This document shows positions 11,878 through 20,200 of a DNA stretch of 20,403 bases, piece after piece. The notes beneath the pieces are model-generated. The model saw only the letters and a list, made by a program, of their open reading frames with translations, searched no databases and was not told where the DNA came from. This DNA is from a virus: positions 1 through 20,403 of IMG/VR virus record IMGVR_UViG_3300030099_003698; one strand, written 5' to 3'. The first letter of the stretch is position 1, and the number at the start of each line of letters is the position of its first letter. A program made the position numbers and the translations under genes.

Positions 11878-11920
11878 AGGGGCAGTGCCTCCTGATTGAA
11901 CACTGCCCCTTATTTTTTTT
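11878..11920 (+). terminator. Strong intrinsic terminator of the plus-strand block
   Basis: AGGGGCAGTG (11878-11887) and CACTGCCCCT (11901-11910) form a ten-pair stem with a 13-base loop, followed by TATTTTTTTT. The U-tract is on the plus side. The stem also covers the 3' end of the convergent peptidase gene (stop at 11910-11912), but no T-run follows on the minus side, so it mainly stops rightward transcription. Confidence 0.9.
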
Positions 11921-12371
11921 GCGCCAATCCAATAGTGTAATTAGTACCATCAAATGTCAGGCATTGATCTCTATTCTTGCCATCATCTCTGTAAGAAATA
12001 TGAATCCAGCCACTATTAGGATCTTCTGGTGTGTAATACTCAAGTATCAGCTGATCAAACACTAAGTTTTCTCGTATCCACCAGGCAACATCATAATTAG
12101 AAATACCAATGATCTCGAAGTCTGCGGCTTGTCCTTTTGCATGTTGGCTGGTTGTCTTACTGCCAATCTCTAAACACAATGCCTCACTACGATATCCACT
12201 AGATACAATCACAGGGGCTTTAAAATTGCCCCGTATAGGCTCTAGGACGTTCACACAGAGGGCTTCTAGTGATTTCTTATGCTTAGAGGTAGGAGTATTA
12301 TCAATGCCGTTCCTGAGTGCTGTCTGGCTTTTTGTCATCTCCTGCAAAGAAAAGTGTGGTGATAGTTTCAT
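11910..12371 (-). CDS. Endolysin, M15-type peptidase (D-Ala-D-Ala carboxypeptidase-like)
   Basis: A 153-residue protein starting MKLSPHFSLQEMTKSQTALR. The N-terminal FSLQEMTKSQTA pattern and the SSGYRSEALCLEIGSKTTSQ region are typical of phage M15_3-type peptidases. Zinc ligands are visible as H77 and D84 in SQHAKGQAADF and H124 in WIHISY, with E111 a possible general base. It would cut peptide bonds of cell-wall peptidoglycan at lysis. There is no signal peptide, so release depends on the holin-like protein encoded just upstream (11-base gap). The length is normal for a single-domain enzyme without a wall-binding domain. Confidence 0.92.
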   Translation of the reverse strand: MKLSPHFSLQEMTKSQTALRNGIDNTPTSKHKKSLEALCVNVLEPIRGNFKAPVIVSSGYRSEALCLEIGSKTTSQHAKGQAADFEIIGISNYDVAWWIRENLVFDQLILEYYTPEDPNSGWIHISYRDDGKNRDQCLTFDGTNYTIGLAQKK

Positions 12372-12382
12372 TGCAGGAGCCC

Positions 12383-12775
12383 TTACTTTTTTCGGCGCAT
12401 GCTCATTAGTTTGTCGGCACCTTTAATCCCAAAACTACTGCTGATAGCAATAAAAAGAAGATATTGATACCAATCAGGTAGTGTTTCAAGTATAGCAAAA
12501 CCCTCTTTAACTGCATCCCGTGTGCCTTCAAACATCACAAGTGGTAGAGGAAGTAGCAGAACCACCAAAGAAAGTTCGTCTTTCCAGGAATCTTTTGTGG
12601 CGTCAGCCATTGTATTTTCCCAATCAATTTTACCTGATGCTACTTTTTTAGATACCTCTGCTTGCGCTTCTGCCTTTGCAACCTTGGCTTTTGTTTTGGC
12701 TTTTGATTCTTCTACCTTGCCTTCCATGTAGTTTCCTACAATCCCTGCAAGAGGTGATATCAAACTACCCCACAT
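12383..12775 (-). CDS. Holin-like membrane protein
   Basis: The 130-residue product starts MWGSLISPLAGIVGNYMEGK. A long charged Ala/Lys helix (about 18-50) precedes a WKDELSLVVLLLPLPLVMFE segment. Two membrane segments lie near 68-82 and 102-116 (WYQYLLFIAISSSFGI), and the N-terminal hydrophobic start may be a third. This order matches, from memory, the three-segment holin family found in alphaproteobacterial phages and gene-transfer agents. AGTAGGAGA lies before the ATG. The direct upstream neighbour of the endolysin fits a holin that lets it reach the wall. No antiholin dual-start motif is evident. Confidence 0.85.
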   Translation of the reverse strand: MWGSLISPLAGIVGNYMEGKVEESKAKTKAKVAKAEAQAEVSKKVASGKIDWENTMADATKDSWKDELSLVVLLLPLPLVMFEGTRDAVKEGFAILETLPDWYQYLLFIAISSSFGIKGADKLMSMRRKK

Positions 12776-12784
12776 ACTGATCTC

Positions 12785-13255
12785 CTACTCTGTTGCCAGA
12801 TATGCCAATAAAAACAACATAAATACTGCAATACCACCCACAACGGATCCAATAATCATCATCAGTTCTTTACGCTCTTGCGCTCGTTTTCTAGCAATAC
12901 GCTTGGCTTCGGCAATGCGTTCTTTTTCTTCGCGAATTTGTTTATTTCGCTCGGCTATAATCTGCTGAAACGTGCCATGGCCGAAACGAGCATTAATGAG
13001 TTGTCTCATCTCATCCATAGATTCTTTAGCTAATTTTGCGTCAATGACCATGTGTGCAGCATCTTTGGTTTGACCAAGCATCGACTTATTACCAAATCGT
13101 TCTTGCTGTATCTGTTTTTCACCAGCAAACAAGCCATCCAAAGCACCTGCAATGTCTTTGATATCATTAGCTGTGGCTATATTAGATTTTATAAAAGAAA
13201 CAGACTTTTGTACTAAAGCAATTCCTGTTAGCGCGGCAGATACTGGTTCCACCAT
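12785..13255 (-). CDS. Hypothetical protein with C-terminal membrane anchor (156 aa)
   Basis: It starts MVEPVSAALTGIALVQKSVS. The middle is a long charged helix (RNKQIREEKERIAEAKRIAR and on), and it ends in one membrane segment, MIIGSVVGGIAVFMLFLLAY (about 133-153), with a short acidic tail. Orientation is therefore probably N-terminus in the cytoplasm with a C-terminal anchor. It sits between a small membrane peptide and the holin-like gene, so a lysis or ejection role (second holin, antiholin or spanin-like helper) is plausible; it lacks the lipoprotein box or N-terminal anchor of usual spanins. AGTAGGTGAT precedes the ATG. Confidence 0.78.
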   Translation of the reverse strand: MVEPVSAALTGIALVQKSVSFIKSNIATANDIKDIAGALDGLFAGEKQIQQERFGNKSMLGQTKDAAHMVIDAKLAKESMDEMRQLINARFGHGTFQQIIAERNKQIREEKERIAEAKRIARKRAQERKELMMIIGSVVGGIAVFMLFLLAYLATE

Positions 13256-13266
13256 ATCATCACCTA

Positions 13267-13437
13267 CTAAGCACCTATTACAATGTTAAGAAGTAAAACA
13301 ATTGTTGCTCCACCAGTACCTACAATAACCATTTCCAGGCGTTTGATGCGATTAATTGTTTCTTGCCAACGCTCTGCACAAATAGCTTCATGCGTGTCAA
13401 TCTGAGTTTTAACAGACTGCACTGTAGGCTTTGCCAT
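13267..13437 (-). CDS. Small single-span membrane protein (56 aa)
   Basis: The product starts MAKPTVQSVKTQIDTHEAIC and ends in a hydrophobic helix MVIVGTGGATIVLLLNIVIG. The polar N-terminal helix carries WQETINRIKRLE before one membrane segment, a layout like XhlA-type hemolysin/holin helpers of phages. The ATG shares its A with the previous TAA (TAATG), so it is coupled to the 59-residue gene. It lies 11 bases before the anchor-bearing 156-residue gene, within the lysis region. A holin-helper role is inference. Confidence 0.78.
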   Translation of the reverse strand: MAKPTVQSVKTQIDTHEAICAERWQETINRIKRLEMVIVGTGGATIVLLLNIVIGA

Positions 13438-13616
13438 TAGTCTGCGTCCTGTATTGTTAGTGTGCCAGCTTCTACTTGGCGTAGGATTTCTGCGTAGTGG
13501 CGGTTGTCTGTATCAAGCGGCACAGTCATAGGAAGCCCGTCTATTGTTGCCCTAATAGATGTTGTTTCACCATCATGTGCTTGATATTTTGCAGATGTAA
13601 TATTCATTTTATCCAT
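13437..13616 (-). CDS. Small conserved-looking hypothetical protein (59 aa)
   Basis: It starts MDKMNITSAKYQAHDGETTS and continues IRATIDGLPMTVPLDTDNRH, then YAEILRQVEAGTLTIQDAD. The pattern of a short beta-rich half followed by NRHYxEILxxVxxGxLTIxDAD resembles small phage proteins found just downstream of tail fibre genes, some annotated as tail-fibre assembly helpers; this is from memory. GGAG precedes the ATG at about nine bases. The stop overlaps the next gene as TAATG. It may be a fibre chaperone or an unknown lysis-region protein. Confidence 0.75.
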   Translation of the reverse strand: MDKMNITSAKYQAHDGETTSIRATIDGLPMTVPLDTDNRHYAEILRQVEAGTLTIQDAD

Positions 13617-13618
13617 AA

Positions 13619-14719
13619 TTATAACTCCGCATCTGCTTCATATGCAAATCTAACACCGCCCTTAGTGGTTGAGTTGTCGCTGAAAAAAGAAAAACCCTTA
13701 TCAACAATTAACACAATCGTTGCAGTAAAATTAGCAGTTGTTGAGCCACCTATATAATAATTTACCTTACCTGAAGTTCCATCTCTGTCATAAACTGTCA
13801 TAGTTGGGGCGGCTCTCATTCTTGATGTAAATTGAAAGTCACCTTCAATAAATCCTGTTTGTTGGTCACTTTGTCTAAGTGTTGTTCCTACTATGCCACT
13901 TAGTGTTGCTGTTCCTGGAGCAGTCGAATATGGATATGTTTTTTGATAATACCTCTGACACAATTCCAACTCCTCACCAAAACTGCGATGCTCAAACTCA
14001 GTAGCTACAGAGCCAATCTCCATCTGCAAACCCGTCATAAAAAATGTATTGTCTGTGCTGCTAAAGATACTCTCACAACCCACTGCACGATTCGCAGTTG
14101 TTTGTGACCCCCATGCTGTTTGCAACGTACCGCTTGTGTAGGTGCTACCAACATGAAAATAAAAAATAATTGCAAAACTTCTTGCATTGTCATTGTCAAG
14201 CTCACCCGTTGTATCTACAGGAAACGTAAGCTCGATGCGACTGTAGCTTGTTCCAACGGTATATGTCTGCGAACAAGTTCTATTATTGTCGTGGTCTTTA
14301 AGCTCAACTACGTAAGTTTTAGATGCGTTAGCTTTCGCAAAAAAAGATACTGTGAGTTGTTTTGCGTCTGACGTTCCTTTTGCTAATTGCTGTAAGTCTT
14401 GCCCTTCAATTTGATAGCTAATGGCAAAAAACTCGTCTGCCGCAATAGAAGTATCAGCAGTTGTGCAATCTAGTTTCATCGCTGCACCAAACCCAGATGG
14501 CGCATCGGTATCTTGTGACATTGTAAAACGACCAGCAGTACTGCCAGCTAAAACCAAATCAAATCTATCTTGAACGTGGTATCCACTATCAGTGTTTGCG
14601 CCTAAACCAGATTTTGAGGTAGCCCTTTGACAGACGTTCATTGCACCATTTATTACAATGTTCTTCCGACCTTCAGGTGCGCTTGCGGTTTGTGCTAATT
14701 GTCTTGCTTTGCTTGTCAT
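13619..14719 (-). CDS. Tail fibre / receptor-binding-type protein (366 aa)
   Basis: It starts MTSKARQLAQTASAPEGRKN and then reads IVINGAMNVCQRATSKSG, the KNIxINGxMxVxQR segment typical of phage fibre proteins. A galactose-binding or carbohydrate-binding-like beta domain follows (YHVQDRFDLVLAGSTAGRFT and KQLTVSFFAKANASKTYVVE). It continues with FFMTGLQMEIGSVATEFEHR and a SFGEELELCQRYYQKTY motif near residue 260, again recurrent in tail proteins. The last 100 residues are beta-rich and probably the variable tip. It overlaps the end of the 93-residue gene (TAATG) and is followed by the 59-residue gene. Role: contact with host surface sugars; this is inference from the fold pattern. Confidence 0.82.
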   Translation of the reverse strand: MTSKARQLAQTASAPEGRKNIVINGAMNVCQRATSKSGLGANTDSGYHVQDRFDLVLAGSTAGRFTMSQDTDAPSGFGAAMKLDCTTADTSIAADEFFAISYQIEGQDLQQLAKGTSDAKQLTVSFFAKANASKTYVVELKDHDNNRTCSQTYTVGTSYSRIELTFPVDTTGELDNDNARSFAIIFYFHVGSTYTSGTLQTAWGSQTTANRAVGCESIFSSTDNTFFMTGLQMEIGSVATEFEHRSFGEELELCQRYYQKTYPYSTAPGTATLSGIVGTTLRQSDQQTGFIEGDFQFTSRMRAAPTMTVYDRDGTSGKVNYYIGGSTTANFTATIVLIVDKGFSFFSDNSTTKGGVRFAYEADAEL

Positions 14720-15000
14720 TATGCTGGCCCTGGTTGGTTATCCATAAATGTTTCGTAAGCAGACTTAACGGTATCCGTCCAAACCGCATTGCATACCGCT
14801 TGAACGGTTGCATCTTCGCCTGAGATGTCTGTGTTACCCCAACTGTTGCCAGTCTTGGTGCGGCAATGCAAAACGTGTCGGTGATAGGTGCGGCTTACCT
14901 CTGCACCATCATCCTTAACAATCGTTGCTTTACGAACTTGAACATTCTTATGAACGCCACGAACTTCGCAGTCATATTCAAACTCTTTTGTGAGTGCCAT
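14719..15000 (-). CDS. Small conserved phage protein of tail region (93 aa)
   Basis: It starts MALTKEFEYDCEVRGVHKNV and then QVRKATIVKDDGAEVSRTYH. The middle has HRHVLHCRTKTGNSWGNTDI and the end is acidic and polar (TFMDNQPGPA). It appears beta-rich first, then helical. I recall similar small proteins next to tail fibre genes of marine phages, without a known function. AGGGGAGAT precedes the ATG with normal spacing. Its stop overlaps the start of the 366-residue fibre gene as TAATG, so the two are co-translated. A tail component or fibre-assembly helper is possible. Confidence 0.82.
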   Translation of the reverse strand: MALTKEFEYDCEVRGVHKNVQVRKATIVKDDGAEVSRTYHRHVLHCRTKTGNSWGNTDISGEDATVQAVCNAVWTDTVKSAYETFMDNQPGPA

Positions 15001-15018
15001 TTTTATCTCCCCTAATAT

Positions 15019-17184
15019 CTAAGCATTTGTGAAGTGAAACCCTATTCCAATAATTCGGGTACCAGCATTGAGTGTGTCATTAGCGGATGTACCAGCTTGC
15101 ACTAAATTTATTTTTGACCCTGAAATATTTATATAACCACCTTGTATTCCATCGGCTGTTGCAAAAGCTATGTGCATCGCACCAAATGACCCATCGGGCG
15201 TAAAAGGTAAATTCTCAATAAACTGAGTGGCTGTTGAGCCAGCGGCAGATGTAGCATCCATGACTAAAAAAACAGCACGACCAATTTTTGTATATCTGCA
15301 AGGAGTAGATTGCGTCATCGTATTGCCGCCGTGCGTTGGCGACCAAGTGCCTTCTTCATAATCATCCAGCGCATTGGCGGCGGCTGTGTCTCCGTTAAAG
15401 GTTAGGCCACCGCTTGACAGGATACGAAGACGCTCATTAAGTCCGTTTGTATAAAACGCAAGTGTATCTGCGGCAGGAGTTCCAATATAACCATGTGCAG
15501 TAGAACCATCATTTTCCACAAACTCAATCAAACCAAATTCGTCTGCCGACCTTGCCCGAACCCTCAGTGAAACACCATTTGTATTGGCAACAGAATCAAC
15601 AGGTGCGGCTGGTGACGCAGTTCCAAATCCAACCCGATTATTCGTGCTGTCTACCTTCAGGGTGTTGGTGTCAAATGCAACATCACCAGTAATGCCACCA
15701 CTAAATCCAACAGCACCACTAAACGTGCCACCAGAAGTTTTGGAAACCATATCTGCGGTAGTAAAGGATTTGAAAGCATAGATGTTTATCTGGTCGCCAA
15801 GCGTAGCTCCGCTATCCAGCACAACGCTAGTGCCGTTGGTTGCAGTAAAATCTGCTGGATCAAGCACCACACCATTCATCACAACCTGGAGATTGTCTAC
15901 GGTGTAGGACAGTGTTGCACTGTTATCGTCACTGCCTGAGAATGTAGTCTGCCCTGCGGTTGCGGTGTACTCATACAGGATAAGAGAAACATTGCCAGCC
16001 GAGGTTGCGGCTATCCAGTTTGCACCATCATATACGCGCATCTCATTGGCACTATCATTAAAATATAAAGCACCTGCAACTAAGGCGTTTCCATCATTGT
16101 CTACTGTGGGATTGCTAGATTTTACCCCAAGGTAACGATCATCAAAACTATCCAAAGCTGTAGCCGCACTTGCCGCAGAAGCCGCCGCCGCAGTCTCGGA
16201 AGATGCCGCCGCAGTTGCAGAGCTAGCCGCCGCTGTAGCAGATGAAGCTGCTGCTGTTGCTGATGATGCGGCTTCTGTTGCTTTTGTAGTAGCAGTTGTA
16301 GCTGATGTTGCCGCTTCAGATGCTTTTGTGGTGGCTGTGCTAGCAGAAGTAGATGCGTTAGTTGCACTAGTAGCCGCTTCACTTGCTTTAGTCGTAGCTG
16401 TTGATGCACTGCTAGCGGCATTGGTAGCACTTGTACTTGCTTCACTAGCCTTTGTGGTAGCTGTAGTAGCATTAGTAGCGGCAGATGTAGCAGAACTTGC
16501 CGCATTTGTTTCACTAGTGCTTGCATTGCTAGCTGATGTTGATGCCTCTGATGCTTTAGTTGTTGCTGTGCTTGCTGAAGCCGCCGCGCTGGTTGCACTG
16601 CTAGCCGCATTTGTAGCTTGTGTAGGAGCGGCAGTAATAGCAGAAATATTGTTAGCACAAGTTTCAATATCTGCCGCTTGATCTGCAACAGTTTGCGTAG
16701 CTGTAATAGTCGGGCCAGCCTCCACAGCACCAGTAGTGGAGTTAAATGCCAGCACCTTGCCAGCACGACCAGTAACATTTGGAAGAGTAACGCTGACATC
16801 AGTATCGCTATCAGAAAGAGTGATGCCACGACTTGCAAGATCCTCAAGATCTGCAATCATAGCAATAATCTTATCTAACTCTGTGTTAAGAGATGCAACC
16901 TGGAATGGCCCCGAAGATGGGAAGTCAGTTGTTCTTTGGAGTGTTACATCACGAGTAATAATAACTTTGTCATTTACTGTTGCACCTGATGTAAGTGTAA
17001 CAGTGCCAGTAGAACCACTACCCCCACTCACTGTATAGTGAGTAGTAATAGTTTTAAGTGTTTCATTTATATACACATTTAGGTCTGAGTTATCAAAAAA
17101 CTCAAACGGAACAGTAAATGCTGTTTGTCCAGCAGTTGCTGTATACGCTATGCGTGGATTATTATCTGCAATACTTATAGTCAT
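15019..17184 (-). CDS. Tail fibre protein with T7-type N-terminus and Ala/Ser/Thr-rich shaft
   Basis: A 721-residue protein. Residues about 10-110 (YTATAGQTAFTVPFEFFDNS, then LNVYINETL and VIITRDVTLQRTTDF) look like the T7 tail-fibre N-terminal domain that docks to the tail. Residues about 185-345 are a low-complexity Ala/Ser/Thr shaft with repeats of TATTKASEA. A second YTATAGQT-type module starts near residue 404. The C-terminal part (NRVGFGTASPAAPVDSVANT, then DDYEEGTWSP) is the beta-rich tip type common in fibre proteins. A possible ATAGG/CCTAT hairpin spans the ribosome site and ATG. Six-frame open reading on the other strand across the shaft is a repeat artefact. Role: host recognition. 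Confidence 0.9.
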   Translation of the reverse strand: MTISIADNNPRIAYTATAGQTAFTVPFEFFDNSDLNVYINETLKTITTHYTVSGGSGSTGTVTLTSGATVNDKVIITRDVTLQRTTDFPSSGPFQVASLNTELDKIIAMIADLEDLASRGITLSDSDTDVSVTLPNVTGRAGKVLAFNSTTGAVEAGPTITATQTVADQAADIETCANNISAITAAPTQATNAASSATSAAASASTATTKASEASTSASNASTSETNAASSATSAATNATTATTKASEASTSATNAASSASTATTKASEAATSATNASTSASTATTKASEAATSATTATTKATEAASSATAAASSATAAASSATAAASSETAAAASAASAATALDSFDDRYLGVKSSNPTVDNDGNALVAGALYFNDSANEMRVYDGANWIAATSAGNVSLILYEYTATAGQTTFSGSDDNSATLSYTVDNLQVVMNGVVLDPADFTATNGTSVVLDSGATLGDQINIYAFKSFTTADMVSKTSGGTFSGAVGFSGGITGDVAFDTNTLKVDSTNNRVGFGTASPAAPVDSVANTNGVSLRVRARSADEFGLIEFVENDGSTAHGYIGTPAADTLAFYTNGLNERLRILSSGGLTFNGDTAAANALDDYEEGTWSPTHGGNTMTQSTPCRYTKIGRAVFLVMDATSAAGSTATQFIENLPFTPDGSFGAMHIAFATADGIQGGYINISGSKINLVQAGTSANDTLNAGTRIIGIGFHFTNA
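16140..16630 (-). repeat. Low-complexity Ala/Ser/Thr-coding repeat in fibre shaft
   Basis: The coding DNA repeats units that translate as variants of STATTKASEA-STSATNAASSA, about 160 residues in all, then ends with four near-identical SSATAAA units. The repeats are imperfect at the base level but strongly similar at the protein level. Slippage or unequal exchange here could change the fibre length. Confidence 0.8.
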
Positions 17185-17208
17185 AGGCGAATCCTATCAT
17201 AATAATCT

Positions 17209-20200
17209 TTAGTTACCACTCAAACTTTCTCTAACAAATCCACGAACATCTTGGTCTAACCCAAACAATGACCCCCAACCAAGAGGCACATTATATACAA
17301 ACTTTTTTGCCGCTTCAGATTCGTTACCTTCCAGTACATCATTCACAGCACCAACCCACTCACCTATCATTCCTGGTGTTGCACCAAATGGTTCTAAAAA
17401 TGCATCAGTTCCAGTTGGTCGATACTTGCCTTGTATAATCGAATATTCTGGATCTATTGCACCTATTCCAATAGCCATGTGCAATCCCATATATGCAATA
17501 TCTGAATATACACCCATAATCCCAGAATAATCAAAAGTTCGTGCAATGATATCTGCATTATCCTTGCTTTCAAACCACCAATCAGGTCGTCTGAACTTTT
17601 GAGATAAATATGCCATGCCAAACAATGCTATTGCACCTTGTACTCTGTGCATTCTTTGAGGATCAGCTAGTGACGCTGTAATTCTGTTTGTTGCGGCAAG
17701 ACCAAAATCCCAAAACTGGAATGGCAGTGTCATCATACCACTCTCAATACGCACAAGATTTACATCTCGTGTTGATGCTTGTTTATCTGCCGTATAGCCA
17801 AGCTGTTTTGTTGCCCAGTTTTCTCGTACATATACAACACCACGAGTAATAATTGGCTTATCAAAGGCTGTAGCAAACATAATTGTGTTGCCCAAACCTC
17901 TGTCCATTGCAGATTCCCACTTAAAACGTAACTCACGTTCTCTTGCAGTTGCTTGAGGCCAGTTATCTACATTAGCAAAGTAAAAGTTTCCATCTTGAAT
18001 AATTGCATCAAACTTGGCTATTTCCTGGCAATCTTCTAACTCAAGACCATACCGAGCCATATATTCAATATCATCACCTTGTGCTTTGCCATTAGCAATA
18101 CGTTTGATTCTTTCAATGTAATGACTTTGCCTTAGTACCGCATCTACTTGTCTACCAAATCGGGTAATAACCCCAAGGTTATTCCCAATCAAAGGTATAT
18201 TATAAAATGCATTGGTAATTGGATTTAGCACACGCTCTTTAGCATTAGGCGTTACACGAGTAATATTATCAGATACAAGTCTAGCTTTTGCTTGAGCATT
18301 AATAATAATGTCCAAACCTCTTGCTATTTTTCTTTGTTCTTTTAGTGCAAGCCCATAAGTTTCTGCTTTTGTATTACTTATTATTGGGTCAAGAACTCTA
18401 CGAAATCCATGCTCAAATACAACTGCACCTAAATCACCCAATGCGGCTATTCCAGCATTGTTGAGATATGTCAGACCTGCAAGATCTTTCAAACCATCAA
18501 CTATTTGTTGATCCCACCTATCAGGGTTTCTTCTGTACATACCCATTGTATATTCATAGTCAGCAATCAAATCTCGGCGCACTTGTGCAATTTCTTTTGC
18601 TGTAAGTTTTCCATCTCTGTACATTACTTCTTCAGCTTCATCTAAAATATCATCAATATTTTTATTGCCAAAATTACTAGCCCATTCAATACGTTGACCC
18701 ATTTTGCGTGTGTATGCAGAAATAACTTGCTGATCCCGTATAATAAAGTCTTTTACCTTCCACTCTGGAATATCAAGAGTACGCATACGAGTATGTTTAC
18801 TACCTACCAATCCTGTGCCTGGTGTGTAGTTTTCTGCTTCTTCCATAATGGTACGAACAACGCCTTCAGCAATTTCCCTGCTACTTACACTAGGATCACG
18901 CTTTTCCATTTTTTTAGAAACTGCGTTCCAAACAAACTCTTTTGGATTTTGTTCAATATGTTTTTCAATTATTTCTGTAAATACTTCTCGTTGTTGAGGA
19001 TCACGCAATTTCATTTTGTCATAGTAAATCGGAAAGTAAAATTTTGGTCGATCAATCCCATTTACCAATAATGTTTCATTATATTCTAAATCATTACGCA
19101 ACCTTGCAAGGCGTTCACCTAATTTATCAATTAAGGCTTGTTGTTTTTTAGTTATTCCAGGCTTTGCTTTGTCTGCTTGGATATCTGTAATCTTTGTTTC
19201 CGTTTCTTCTATTTTTGTTTTGAGATTTTTAACAGTAGTTTCGATGTCCTTTTTGCTTTTCCAAAGATTTAACTCAAGCGCACGTTTTTCAAATCCCTCA
19301 AAAAACTCTCTAAGTATTGTAAAACTTTGTTTATCTACATCTGACAAACTGCTGTATCTATTTGGTACATTCCAATCTTCACCAAACTCAATATAGCGTT
19401 TAGCTAAATCATCAAACCATTGCTCAAAACTTGGCTTAGTAGACCAAAATCTATGTGTGTATAGTCCACTAGCATCATTGCCTAGCACAACAGAAGATCT
19501 ATCAACTAACACTTCTTTGTCATACAAAATACGCAACTCTCGTAACATAGCCTCACCTTTTGCTTGATGAGTAGGAACCCTTTGCATAATTGATTGATAG
19601 CCTTTGCCAGCCATGTTTCTGGCTGTAGCCATCGCCGCATTGCCATTAATCGTAGTGTAAATACGCTTTACACTTTCTGGTATTTTATCATTCAACAGGA
19701 TCCGTTTTGCTGGTGTAGACAATGCTCTGTAAAAAATATTGTTGGTTGCAACTGTTTTTTTTAAACCTTCACCAGCAATAGTTCTTTCAAAAGCTAGCGT
19801 ATTAATACGATCTACATAACTAGCATCAGATTCCCCTGGTGTTCGTTTTACTTGTGATCGAACAAGTTCTTTGTGAACCAAAAAGTCTTTGTATTCTCTG
19901 CGGCTTTTTATATCGCCTGGATTAAATGCTCTTGCACCAGCTACTTCTGGTTGTGTCCAAACAGCCGCATCATAATCTCTATCTGCAATATCTTCATTTA
20001 TTTCAATCTGATCTTTTTCTACTTTAACTGCTTGCTCTTGATCTGCACCGCGCACATAAGACACTGTATAACCATCAACTTCACCTACAAAATCACCACG
20101 ATCTGTAAGCATATCTTTTGTTGTATTGAGGGCATCATCTGTATGTACTCGCATATTCTTGTAAATAGATGGTATAGAACCAAACAAGCTACCTAGTGCT

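Noticed and set aside
15512-15520. TTTTCCACA DnaA-box match
   Set aside because: It lies inside the tail fibre coding sequence; about one match is expected by chance in the window.
16122-16856. Open frames on both strands across the fibre shaft
   Set aside because: They come from Ala/Ser/Thr-coding repeats, giving Leu/Gln or Ala/Val-rich shadows without ribosome sites or known motifs.
18694-20196. Plus-strand frames opposite the internal virion protein
   Set aside because: Cys/Phe/Ile-rich shadow translations, no ribosome sites, and the minus-strand frame is uninterrupted.
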